A DNA stretch of 7,433 nt. Source: Chitinophagales bacterium. GTDB lineage: Bacteria > Bacteroidota > Bacteroidia > Chitinophagales > UBA2359. The notes beneath the pieces are model-generated. The model was not told where the DNA came from, made no database searches, and worked only from the letters and a program-made list of their open reading frames with translations. A program made the position numbers and the translations under genes. The stretch covers positions 1 to 7,433 of the forward strand of contig JAHDDA010000135.1 in assembly GCA_020629595.1 (NCBI GenBank), in the 5' to 3' direction. Shown one piece after another: positions 1-6,248 of this stretch (positions are counted from its first letter, which is position 1; every line of letters begins with the position of its first letter).

Positions 1-620
1 TTTTCTTCTATATCTACAATTTTACCAAGGTTTACTATGTAAGAACGATGTACTTTTAAAAATCGAGGATTGATAATTTTTTGGTCTATATGTTTTATGG
101 TGGCATAAATTGTGTATTCCTTTGCTTCTGTTACTACTTTAACGTAATCACCAAAGTTTTCAAAGTATAAAATATCTATTAGGTTTAATCTAATGTAAGT
201 TCCATCTACTTTTATGTAAATTTCATTATTAAAACTAGCTTTTGCTACTGAGTTTAGTTGATAGCTTCTTGCTTGTGCTTTTTCAACCGATTGTAAAAAA
301 CGAGATTGAGTTACGGGTTTTTTAAGAAAATCGGTAACATCATATTCATAGGCATCAAAAGCATATTCTTTTTTTGAAGTAGTAAAGATTACTTGTGGAA
401 TGTAAGAGAGTTGATCTAATAATTCTATGCCTGAAATACCAGGTAATTCAACATCTAGAAAAATAAGGTCTATGGTTTCTTTATTAAGTATTTCTGCAAC
501 TCCTTCAGCATTTTCAAAACTTTTAATTACATTTAAAGAGTCTGATTTTTTACACATTTTTTCTAATGACATACGTGCCATTAATTCATCTTCTACTATT
601 ATACAGTTTAGTTTGCTCAT
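1..620 (-). CDS. LytTR-family response regulator (LytR/AlgR type), 3' end cut by window edge
   Basis: This is a two-component response regulator that should bind DNA when phosphorylated. I translated it by hand from the ATG at 618-620; 206 residues are visible and the frame is still open at the edge. Residues 3 to about 115 form a receiver: acidic pair E10-D11, phospho-acceptor D56 in LIFLDVELPG, switch residues T80/T81 and the conserved K101-P102. A short linker leads to a LytTR domain from about residue 128, with YIKVDGTYIRL, ILYFENFGDYVKV and the hallmark FLKVHRSYIVNL at 187-198. Only the last part of LytTR, roughly 30-40 residues, should be missing. The start is well placed because the first receiver strand begins at residue 4. 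It lies 152 bp downstream of a hybrid histidine kinase and is the nearest candidate output for it. That partnership is inferred from position only. A separate promoter candidate lies in the gap. Confidence 0.93.
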   Translation of the reverse strand, partial: MSKLNCIIVEDELMARMSLEKMCKKSDSLNVIKSFENAEGVAEILNKETIDLIFLDVELPGISGIELLDQLSYIPQVIFTTSKKEYAFDAYEYDVTDFLKKPVTQSRFLQSVEKAQARSYQLNSVAKASFNNEIYIKVDGTYIRLNLIDILYFENFGDYVKVVTEAKEYTIYATIKHIDQKIINPRFLKVHRSYIVNLGKIVDIEE

Positions 621-644
621 TGATTTTTGCAAGTTTTTAGTTTG

Positions 645-676
645 GAAATTTATGATTTTAAGATTTAAAGTCTCAA
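645..676 (-). promoter_or_regulatory. Candidate Bacteroidota-type promoter for the LytTR regulator
   Basis: On the minus strand a TTG (674-676) is followed after 21 bases by TAAATTTC (645-652). This differs by one base from the -7 element TAnnTTTG described for Flavobacterium/Bacteroides vegetative promoters, which sits 17-23 bases after a TTG. The ATG at 620 lies 24 bases further on, a reasonable leader length. In AT-rich DNA such matches occur by chance, so this is only a candidate. It would let the regulator be expressed apart from the kinase. Confidence 0.3.
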
Positions 677-772
677 GACAATGAAGGTTAGATTTTTTTG
701 ATAAATAACTTACCTTATAGTCAATAAAATGCGTTGATATTGTTGGGCTATTGCCTATTAATAATTGAGTAT

Positions 773-2893
773 TTATGTGTTATTATTAAATACCCTTATT
801 TTATGTAATTCTTCTTGAAGAATAGGAATATATTCTTTCATTTCTAATGAAAAGCTTCTTACAAAATTATCAATTTTTAGACTGTCCATTTCAAGTACAT
901 TATCTTCAAAATATTCCATTTTTTTGGTTAAATGAGTAATACCTACCATTGAAAAAGTAGGTTTCATTTTATGAGCTTGTTTTTTCACCTCTTCTTTTGT
1001 CCCAATTTTAGCATTGTTGTTTAGTATTTCTAATTCTTCATCAACAATATCTAAAAATACTTCAAACATTGCTTCTACGTGTTCTAAATCATTTTCATAT
1101 ACTAGATTTAGGTGATTTTCATCTAACTTTTTATTAAATCTAAAACTTAAATTATCCTCGGTATGAATTTCTGCTAAAGCCGATAAATCTTCAGGTGCGT
1201 ACTTGTTCAAAATTTCTGCAAGTTGTTCAGGTGTAAAGGGTTTAGATAGGAAGTCGGTCATTCCTGCTTGTAAAGCTAATTCTTTTTTTGATAAGAAAGT
1301 AGAGGCAGTTAAGGCAATTATAGGTACGTTTCTATTGGGATGAGGTGTTTTTCTTAGTACTCTAGTTGCTTCAAAACCATCCATTACAGGCATATTTAAG
1401 TCCATAAATATAAGGTCGTAATGTTTTTTCTTAAAATTATCGATAGCTTCTTGTCCATTCCAAGAAATGTCAGCTTTCAAATTCCATTTTTTTAATAAAC
1501 TTGAAATGTATTTAATGTTCATTTCGTTGTCTTCAACTACCATAATTTCCATTGGTGTAGTTGGAATATTAAGTTGTATATCTTTTATTTCCTTAATATC
1601 TAAATCTGCAATTTGATCGCTAAATTTTAAATCTAAAGTAAAGTAAAAGTTACTTCCTTCTCCTTGTTTAGATGAAACATCTATATAACCACCCATTAAA
1701 TCAACCAAGCGTTTTGAGATGGTTAAACCAAGACCAGTACCACCATAGTTTCTTCTAATTTCGGCATTGGCTTGTGTAAATTGCTCAAAAACTTTTTCTA
1801 ATTCTAAAGGAGACATTCCAATTCCAGTATCCTTTACTTCAAAAAGTATTACATAACAATTTGAGTCATGAGCCTGTAAGGTTACTTTAAGTTTTACTGA
1901 ACCTTCTTGAGTGAATTTTTCTGCATTTCCTAATAGATTTATTAGAACCTGATTTAGTAACTGAACATCGCAGAAAACTTGGTTTTTGATATTATCATCA
2001 AATTCTAGTGAAAAATCTACTTTGCTTTCACTACTTTTAGCTTTGAAAATATTTATTAGTTTGAAAGTTTCTGCTTTTAAATTTACTGTTTTTAAGTTTA
2101 CTTCTAAAGAACCTGCATCAATTTTTGAGATATCTAATATGTCAGAAATCAAGTTTTTTAGAATACTAGCAGAACTAGATAACACATCTAAGTAACCTCT
2201 TTGTTCGTGATTTAAAGCTGTATCATTTAAAAGGTGTGTCATTCCAATAATGGCATTTAAAGGCGTTCTTATTTCGTGACTCATACTTGCTAAAAATTGC
2301 TTTTCAGCTTGTTGGGCTTCTATTGCCATTTTACGAGCTACACGCAACTTATCTTCCATTTTTTTTCGGTCAGTAATATCATAATGAATTCCTATATGAC
2401 CTGCTAGGTTGCCTTTTTCATCAAAAAATGGAGTGCTACTTTTTATTACCCATAGTTCAGTACCATCTTTTTTTCTAATTTTAATTTCATCTACACCTGA
2501 TTCACCTTTTAGCCTTTTACCTCGCATATTTTCTACTACGGGGATAAATTGTTCAACTACAAGCGTTGTATTTGCATTTTTTCCTATTAATTCATTTTCT
2601 TCATATCCAGTTAACTCATTAAATTTTTGATAGGCTTTTAAAATAAGACCGTTGTTATCAGTTTCTAATAAGCCAAGTTCCATATTTTCAATAACGCTTC
2701 TATATTTTGTTTCATTCTCTTTTAATAACTTACTTCTTCTATTAACTTCTTTTTCTAAGTTATTATTTAATTGTTGAAGCTCTGAATTAGCTTTGAACAG
2801 TTCAAGTGCCTTTGCTTCAAGAATGCCCTCGGCTTCTTTTCTTGCTTTTCTTTCTCTAAGAATTCTTCTTTCTAATAGTTCTAAGTTAGACAT
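773..2893 (-). CDS. Soluble hybrid sensor histidine kinase (PAS-HisKA-HATPase-REC-Hpt), probable H-NOX-associated kinase
   Basis: This is a 706-residue multi-step phosphorelay kinase. Residues 1-60 are charged and heptad-like, a likely coiled coil. A PAS domain spans about 62-175 and ends in the PAC-like IGIHYDITDRKKME. HisKA follows, with H-box MSHEIRTPLNAIIG and phospho-accepting H206. The HATPase domain shows the N box (N319, N323), G1 DTGIGM (355-360), F box F369/F372 and G2 GGTGLGL (384-390). A receiver at about 448-565 has E454-D455, phospho-acceptor D498, T529 and K551. A C-terminal Hpt domain (about 597-700) has H641 in AHKMKP. The inferred relay is H206 to D498 to H641, then to an outside receiver. 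I see no membrane segment or signal peptide, so it should be cytosolic, as suits a partner of soluble H-NOX. The ATG lies 16 bp after the H-NOX stop codon, indicating an operon. All catalytic residues are present. The PAS ligand, if any, cannot be read from sequence. Confidence 0.95.
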   Translation of the reverse strand: MSNLELLERRILRERKARKEAEGILEAKALELFKANSELQQLNNNLEKEVNRRSKLLKENETKYRSVIENMELGLLETDNNGLILKAYQKFNELTGYEENELIGKNANTTLVVEQFIPVVENMRGKRLKGESGVDEIKIRKKDGTELWVIKSSTPFFDEKGNLAGHIGIHYDITDRKKMEDKLRVARKMAIEAQQAEKQFLASMSHEIRTPLNAIIGMTHLLNDTALNHEQRGYLDVLSSSASILKNLISDILDISKIDAGSLEVNLKTVNLKAETFKLINIFKAKSSESKVDFSLEFDDNIKNQVFCDVQLLNQVLINLLGNAEKFTQEGSVKLKVTLQAHDSNCYVILFEVKDTGIGMSPLELEKVFEQFTQANAEIRRNYGGTGLGLTISKRLVDLMGGYIDVSSKQGEGSNFYFTLDLKFSDQIADLDIKEIKDIQLNIPTTPMEIMVVEDNEMNIKYISSLLKKWNLKADISWNGQEAIDNFKKKHYDLIFMDLNMPVMDGFEATRVLRKTPHPNRNVPIIALTASTFLSKKELALQAGMTDFLSKPFTPEQLAEILNKYAPEDLSALAEIHTEDNLSFRFNKKLDENHLNLVYENDLEHVEAMFEVFLDIVDEELEILNNNAKIGTKEEVKKQAHKMKPTFSMVGITHLTKKMEYFEDNVLEMDSLKIDNFVRSFSLEMKEYIPILQEELHKIRVFNNNT

Positions 2894-2909
2894 AATTGTA
2901 GGAACAAAA

Positions 2910-3446
2910 TTATAAAGTAGTTATTTGAAATTTAACGGTGCTTCCTTCTTGGTTTAAAAGTTCTTTTTTGAGTTCGAAAGGAGTATTGTAATGGTGCATT
3001 GTTTTATGAATTAAGCCTTCTGCTAATGCACTCATTTTCCTTTCACTTGTATAAACCATTGTAAGTTTATCGCCCTCTATTTTTGTTTCAAACCTTGGTA
3101 GTGTTGCTTCTGGATAGAGCTTTCTTACTTCAATGTGTATGTGATTGTCTATTGATTCTAGAAATCCGAAAGCAGAGGATTGTGCCTCAAAAAATTGGGG
3201 GTAAGATTTTAGAAATGTATCAAATAAATATTCTCCAAATGCTTTTAGTAAAGTTTGAGGGTCAACTTTAACTTCATCTGATAAATTCATTAATAAGGCA
3301 ACTATTTCACTGTGATGATAAGTGCCAATAGCTGTATAGCTTCCGCCTGAAGGTAAATCTGATTTTTCAATAATGGAGTCAACCACTTCATAACCAAACT
3401 TCTCTTCAACCATTTCAAAAAATTCACTAAATACTATTCCTTTCAT
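2910..3446 (-). CDS. H-NOX domain haem protein, nitric oxide sensor
   Basis: This 178-residue protein is a stand-alone H-NOX (haem nitric oxide/oxygen binding) domain, the family of soluble guanylate cyclase haem domains, at the usual bacterial length. The N-terminus MKGIVFSEFFEMVEEKFG is typical. H104, in IHIEVRKLYP, aligns with the proximal haem ligand (H105 of guanylate cyclase beta1). The haem-propionate motif YxSxR is intact at Y132, S134 and R136, and P117 matches the conserved proline that distorts the haem. The residue aligning with the distal tyrosine of O2-binding members is L141, suggesting an NO-selective ferrous haem (inference). The protein contains no cysteine, so it lacks the zinc/thiol site known in Shewanella and Vibrio homologues. 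It lies 16 bp upstream of the hybrid kinase and is expected to control it by direct contact, as established for H-NOX/kinase pairs. The ATG at 3446 fits the family N-terminus. Confidence 0.96.
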   Translation of the reverse strand: MKGIVFSEFFEMVEEKFGYEVVDSIIEKSDLPSGGSYTAIGTYHHSEIVALLMNLSDEVKVDPQTLLKAFGEYLFDTFLKSYPQFFEAQSSAFGFLESIDNHIHIEVRKLYPEATLPRFETKIEGDKLTMVYTSERKMSALAEGLIHKTMHHYNTPFELKKELLNQEGSTVKFQITTL

Positions 3447-3503
3447 TGTGCTACTATTTTCATTTTATACGTAAAAAAAAAGTTATTGTGGCAAAAAATA
3501 TAA

Positions 3504-4898
3504 TTATTCTACTTTTGTGCCGCTTGCAAATTCTTCTGGGCTTGGAATGTCACTTACTCTAATTGTCTCCAATTTTTTCTTATCAACACTCTTTAATTTT
3601 ACCAGTCGGTTGGCTTGATTTCTAATTATTTCATCAAAAAGGTTACGACACATACGGGCGTTTCCGAAAGTCTCGTCTTTATGTGCGTGTTGATTTTCAA
3701 TTATTTCTTTAACTCTAGCTTCAACTTTTTTATCGGCTATTTTAAATTGATCTAAGCGAACAAATAACTTAAAAATATCTAATAATTCTTGAACAGTATA
3801 ATCTTTAAAGTTGATGTATTTGTTGAATCGAGAACGCAAACCAGGATTAGAGCTAATAAAATCTTTCATTGGACCTGTATAACCTGCAACAATTACAACC
3901 AAATCGTCTTTATTGTCTTCCATTAATTTTATTAAAGTATCAACTGCTTCTTGTCCGAAATCTTTTCCACCTGTTCCAGCCAATGCGTAGGCTTCATCAA
4001 TAAATAAAATGCCCCCCAAAGCCGATTGCACTACTTTATTTACTTTAAGAGCAGTTTGACCAACATAACCAGCTACTAAGCCAGAACGGTCAGTTTCAGT
4101 TAGATGTCCTTTACTTAATATTCCAAGTGCGGCAAATATTTCTGCCAACATCCTCGCAATAGATGTTTTACCTGTTCCTGGATTTCCTGTAAATACCAAA
4201 TGGCGTGTTGCTCCAATAACTTTCATGTCATTTTCCTCACGCATTTTTTGAATTTTCAAGAAGTTTATCAATTCATTTACTTCGTTTTTTACTTCTTCAA
4301 GACCAATGTATTTATTCATTTTTTCCATTACCTTATCTAAGGCTTCTTGGTCAATTCCTTTGCGAACTTTTTTGCCTGTTTTTAACTCTTCTGTGGTTTT
4401 GGTAGGAAATAGAACTTTGGTAAACCTATCAAAAAGTTCTTCGTTTACATCTTTAGTTGCATAAAAAACATCGTGAGCAATTCGCCAGTATAATTCTTTT
4501 GCTTGGTTCAATGCATCTCCAACCCCTGCTCCTTGCTTTTCAAGGTGTTTCACAAATTCAGGTATTAAATCTTCTACATCTTTTTCATTTTCTTTGTACT
4601 TTCTTATATTTTTAAATCTATAATCTTCTGAGTTTATTTCGCCAGCTTTAAATTCTTTTATAGGAATTATACCGGGTTTTATATGGTTTAATACTTCAAT
4701 AAGTAAGGCAAATCGTTCGTCCGACATTTCGTTGTCTATATTCATTAGGTGTAAACAGATGTACTGAATATCGGCAACTATATAGGTTAAATAGGGTTTT
4801 TTTAGATTTAACTCTTTTTTGAAAGATGCTAAGTGCGGGCGTAATTCTTTTAAGTTTCTATCAATATATTCGGTTAATTTTTCTTGTGTTTGAGCCAT
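3504..4898 (-). CDS. CbxX/CfqX (SpoVK-like) AAA+ ATPase
   Basis: This is a 464-residue AAA+ ATPase of the CbxX/CfqX branch, whose members remodel protein complexes as hexamers. An N-terminal helical region of about 190 residues contains a stretch at 38-73 (YIVADIQYICLHLMN onward) that loosely resembles TerB-like helical domains; I could not confirm this. The AAA+ core starts near YIGLEEVKNEV (197-207). It has Walker A GNPGTGKT (238-245), pore-loop GYVGQT (277-282), Walker B ILFIDEAYAL (297-306), arginine-finger region NPGLRSRF (351-358) and sensor-2 FGNARMCRNL (411-420, R415). All catalytic residues are present. The substrate is unknown. There is no Rubisco gene here, so a CbbX activase role is unsupported, and no ESX genes suggest an EccA role. 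It reads into the H-NOX gene with a 57 bp gap and no visible terminator, so co-transcription is possible. Confidence 0.9.
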   Translation of the reverse strand: MAQTQEKLTEYIDRNLKELRPHLASFKKELNLKKPYLTYIVADIQYICLHLMNIDNEMSDERFALLIEVLNHIKPGIIPIKEFKAGEINSEDYRFKNIRKYKENEKDVEDLIPEFVKHLEKQGAGVGDALNQAKELYWRIAHDVFYATKDVNEELFDRFTKVLFPTKTTEELKTGKKVRKGIDQEALDKVMEKMNKYIGLEEVKNEVNELINFLKIQKMREENDMKVIGATRHLVFTGNPGTGKTSIARMLAEIFAALGILSKGHLTETDRSGLVAGYVGQTALKVNKVVQSALGGILFIDEAYALAGTGGKDFGQEAVDTLIKLMEDNKDDLVVIVAGYTGPMKDFISSNPGLRSRFNKYINFKDYTVQELLDIFKLFVRLDQFKIADKKVEARVKEIIENQHAHKDETFGNARMCRNLFDEIIRNQANRLVKLKSVDKKKLETIRVSDIPSPEEFASGTKVE

Positions 4899-5092
4899 TT
4901 TTTTAGATTTTAGACCGCTTTGCTTTTAGAAATTAGACTGTTAGAAACAATAATTGTATCAAAGTTTTATTTTAGGCTGTTTGGTCTGTTTAAAATAAAA
5001 AACCTCATCCTAAATTTTAGAATGAGGTTTAAATATATAAAATTTGAATGAATTATTAATTTTTTAATTCACAGATTATTGAATTGAAAAAA
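4899..5092. other. Longest intergenic gap: terminator plus AAA+ gene leader
   Basis: This 194 bp gap holds the terminator at 4991-5030. A weaker AT-only inverted repeat (TGAATTA 5049-5055 with TAATTCA 5065-5071) lies in the 3' untranslated part of the lipoprotein gene. The 92 bp leader of the AAA+ gene (4899-4990) should contain the promoter for the AAA+/H-NOX/kinase group, because a terminator closes it upstream. The closest match I found is a TTG near 4957 with TAATTTCT about 24 bases on. It departs from the Bacteroidota consensus at two bases and in spacing, so I do not call it. No open reading frame of note. Confidence 0.6.
4991..5030 (-). terminator. Intrinsic terminator of the thioredoxin-like lipoprotein gene
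   Basis: Bases 5000-5014 and 5016-5030 form an inverted repeat whose outer nine pairs (AAACCTCAT with ATGAGGTTT) are perfect. One C/A mismatch (5009/5021) follows, then about five inner pairs. On the minus strand the stem is followed directly by TTTTTTATTTT, the classic rho-independent layout, about 60 bp after the lipoprotein stop codon. The plus-strand side is flanked by A/T-rich sequence but has no clean T run, so termination is best supported for the minus strand. It separates the lipoprotein from the AAA+/H-NOX group. Confidence 0.88.
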
Positions 5093-5716
5093 TTATCCTT
5101 TCTTTTTGGCTAAAAAGCCTTCAACTTCTTGCTTAAATTCAGCAAAAGTTTTCTTATAACCTGTTTTTCCGTAAGGGTTAATGTTCATTTTTCCATCTTT
5201 ATCATCAACATCAAAAACCCAAATTGTTGGAAACCCCCTTACACCTAAGGCTTGTTTAAGCCCATTGTTTTGCTGTGCAATATCGTTAGGTACTCTAAAT
5301 CTACGAGGGAAATCTAATTCTAATAATACAACATTTTTTTCTGCCCATTTATTAAATTCTGGCTGGTGAAAAACAGATTTATCTAAACGCTTACACCATC
5401 CACACCAATCGCTACCAGTAAAGTTTGCCATAATTGGTTTACCTGTTTTTTCAGAAATTGCTCTTGCTTCTTCCAAGTTTACCAACCAACCTTCATTTTT
5501 AGCCTTGTAATCTGTAGCAACTGCAGGAGTTTGTTTGCTCCCTTGTGAAGTTTTTATAGTTGGTTTGTTGGGTTTGGCAGTAGCAGTTGCAGTTTGTTTT
5601 TTTGTTAATGGAATGTTTTCAGCTTTTTTTGCTGTTGCATCTTTACTTGTGTCAGTAGCATCGCCACCACAAGAAATTAATCCTAATAATGCTATTAAAA
5701 ACAATAAATTTTTCAA
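5093..5716 (-). CDS. Thioredoxin-fold lipoprotein with WCGWC active site
   Basis: This 207-residue predicted lipoprotein carries a thioredoxin-like domain. Residues 1-15 are a signal peptide ending in lipobox LISC, with lipidation at C16, so it should be anchored facing the periplasm. Residues 19-70 are a Thr/Lys/Ala-rich linker. The thioredoxin fold (about 76-204) has KPIMANFTGSDWCGWCKRL with redox pair C105/C108 and the cis-proline motif GFPT (P163). It belongs near the thioredoxin_7/DUF255-like group; a thiol-disulfide reductase or chaperone role in envelope protein folding is likely but the substrate is unknown. The start is TTG (5714-5716): there is no in-frame ATG before M96, and an in-frame TAA lies 12 bp upstream of the TTG, so the TTG is needed to include the signal peptide. 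A strong terminator follows, so it appears monocistronic. Confidence 0.9.
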   Translation of the reverse strand: MKNLLFLIALLGLISCGGDATDTSKDATAKKAENIPLTKKQTATATAKPNKPTIKTSQGSKQTPAVATDYKAKNEGWLVNLEEARAISEKTGKPIMANFTGSDWCGWCKRLDKSVFHQPEFNKWAEKNVVLLELDFPRRFRVPNDIAQQNNGLKQALGVRGFPTIWVFDVDDKDGKMNINPYGKTGYKKTFAEFKQEVEGFLAKKKG

Positions 5717-5741
5717 AACTCTAATTTTTTAACTTCAAATA

Positions 5742-5757
5742 TCTAACTTTCGTGCCA
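5742..5757 (-). promoter_or_regulatory. Sigma-54-like -24/-12 promoter candidate
   Basis: On the minus strand, TGGCACG (5751-5757) matches the sigma-54 -24 consensus at all seven bases. Four bases later comes TTAGA (5742-5746), where the consensus -12 element is TTGCW. The spacing is right, but the usually essential GC is AG. A start site about 12 bases downstream would leave a leader of roughly 15-20 bases before the TTG codon. An overlapping GATATTTG matches TAnnTTTG with one mismatch but lacks a correctly spaced TTG. The site is well placed, yet the altered -12 element keeps confidence low. Confidence 0.35.
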
Positions 5758-5841
5758 AACTTAAAAGAGGTAAGTGTTTTAATTTTTGTTAAAGTGGTAA
5801 ATTGACAATTTTATCAACTTATTCCTAAAACTATTTAACTT

Positions 5842-5860
5842 GTAAAAAGTTATTTTTTAC
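5842..5860. repeat. AT-rich inverted repeat over the stop codon of the small CxxC protein
   Basis: GTAAAAA (5842-5848) and TTTTTAC (5854-5860) are perfect inverted copies around a five-base loop that contains the TAA stop of the small gene. The stem is almost all A-T and is not followed by a long T run on the minus strand, so it is at best a weak terminator or 3'-end structure. It may be chance in such AT-rich DNA. Confidence 0.3.
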
Positions 5861-6206
5861 CTACTCTAAAGCTATTAAATTCTTTTATTTTACTATTAGC
5901 ATCGAAATAATATGCACCCATAAAACCAGAACAAAGAATAAATGGTACTGTTGAGATAACACCATAGCTACTCAGTATTTTCATTAAAATAGTAGGTAAA
6001 ATAAGAAAAGTCAACATTTTTACATAATTAGTAACTGAATGTTCGGCTTTAACTTCGTCAATATGAGTTTTGCTCTTTTCGCCACATTTTTCGCATCTTA
6101 AATAAAAAGTATTTCCTAATACTTCCTCCAATTCTGCTCTGTCTCGTTTAATAGGAGTTACTTTAATGTCTTTAAAACATTTTCCACAACATGCAATCAG
6201 TTTCAT
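5850..6206 (-). CDS. Small unrecognised protein with two CxxC pairs and two probable membrane segments
   Basis: I do not recognise this 118-residue protein. From the ATG at 6206 it begins MKLIACCGKCFKDI. C7xxC10 and C38xxC41 (LRCEKCGEKS) are spaced like a zinc ribbon. Two hydrophobic stretches follow, at about 62-79 and 83-101, and a short basic tail ends in VGKK. This looks like a zinc-ribbon domain tethered to the inner membrane, but no function can be assigned. The frame is open to an ATG at 6248, which would add 14 residues. I reject that start because those bases lie inside the stem-loop of the upstream terminator and the added residues (MERVFYYFYFEIKF) look like untranslated AT-rich sequence. 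The gene sits alone between the hppA terminator and the lipoprotein gene. The intact frame and paired cysteines argue that it is real. Confidence 0.7.
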   Translation of the reverse strand: MKLIACCGKCFKDIKVTPIKRDRAELEEVLGNTFYLRCEKCGEKSKTHIDEVKAEHSVTNYVKMLTFLILPTILMKILSSYGVISTVPFILCSGFMGAYYFDANSKIKEFNSFRVGKK

Positions 6207-6217
6207 AAATTTTATTT

Positions 6218-6248
6218 CAAAGTAAAAGTAATAAAAAACCCTTTCCAA
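6218..6248 (-). promoter_or_regulatory. Candidate promoter for the small CxxC protein, overlapping the hppA terminator
   Basis: On the minus strand TTG (6246-6248) is followed after 20 bases by TTACTTTG (6218-6225), one mismatch from the Bacteroidota -7 element TAnnTTTG. The gene's ATG at 6206 is only 11 bases past the -7 box, which would give a very short leader. The TTG lies in the loop of the preceding terminator. Weak candidate. Confidence 0.25.

Noticed and set aside
427..684. Plus-strand reading frames antisense to the regulator, and similar ones at 1986-2195, 2409-2630, 3083-3271, 5181-5369, 5535-5732 and 6421-6813
   Set aside because: Each lies opposite or largely opposite a minus-strand gene with clear family motifs; the translations show no recognisable domain.
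738..765. Short GGC-TATT-GCC inverted repeat after the kinase gene as a terminator
   Set aside because: The stem is only three or four pairs and no T run follows on the minus strand.
3447..3503. Promoter or terminator between the ATPase and H-NOX genes
   Set aside because: There is a run of nine T on the minus strand but no stem before it, and no TAnnTTTG-like box with a spaced TTG; absence of a promoter is not proven.
3504..4898. Rubisco activase (CbbX) or ESX secretion ATPase (EccA) identity for the AAA+ protein
   Set aside because: The core is related, but no Rubisco, Calvin-cycle or ESX gene is nearby, and the N-terminal region does not match anything I can name with confidence.
5049..5071. 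AT-only inverted repeat TGAATTA/TAATTCA as a second terminator for the lipoprotein gene
   Set aside because: The stem is weak and loop A/T-rich with no clear T tract; the GC-containing terminator at 4991-5030 explains termination better.
6207..6248. Upstream ATG that would extend the small CxxC protein by 14 residues
   Set aside because: The ATG lies within the hppA terminator stem-loop and the extension is low-complexity; the inner ATG at 6206 starts right before the first cysteine pair.
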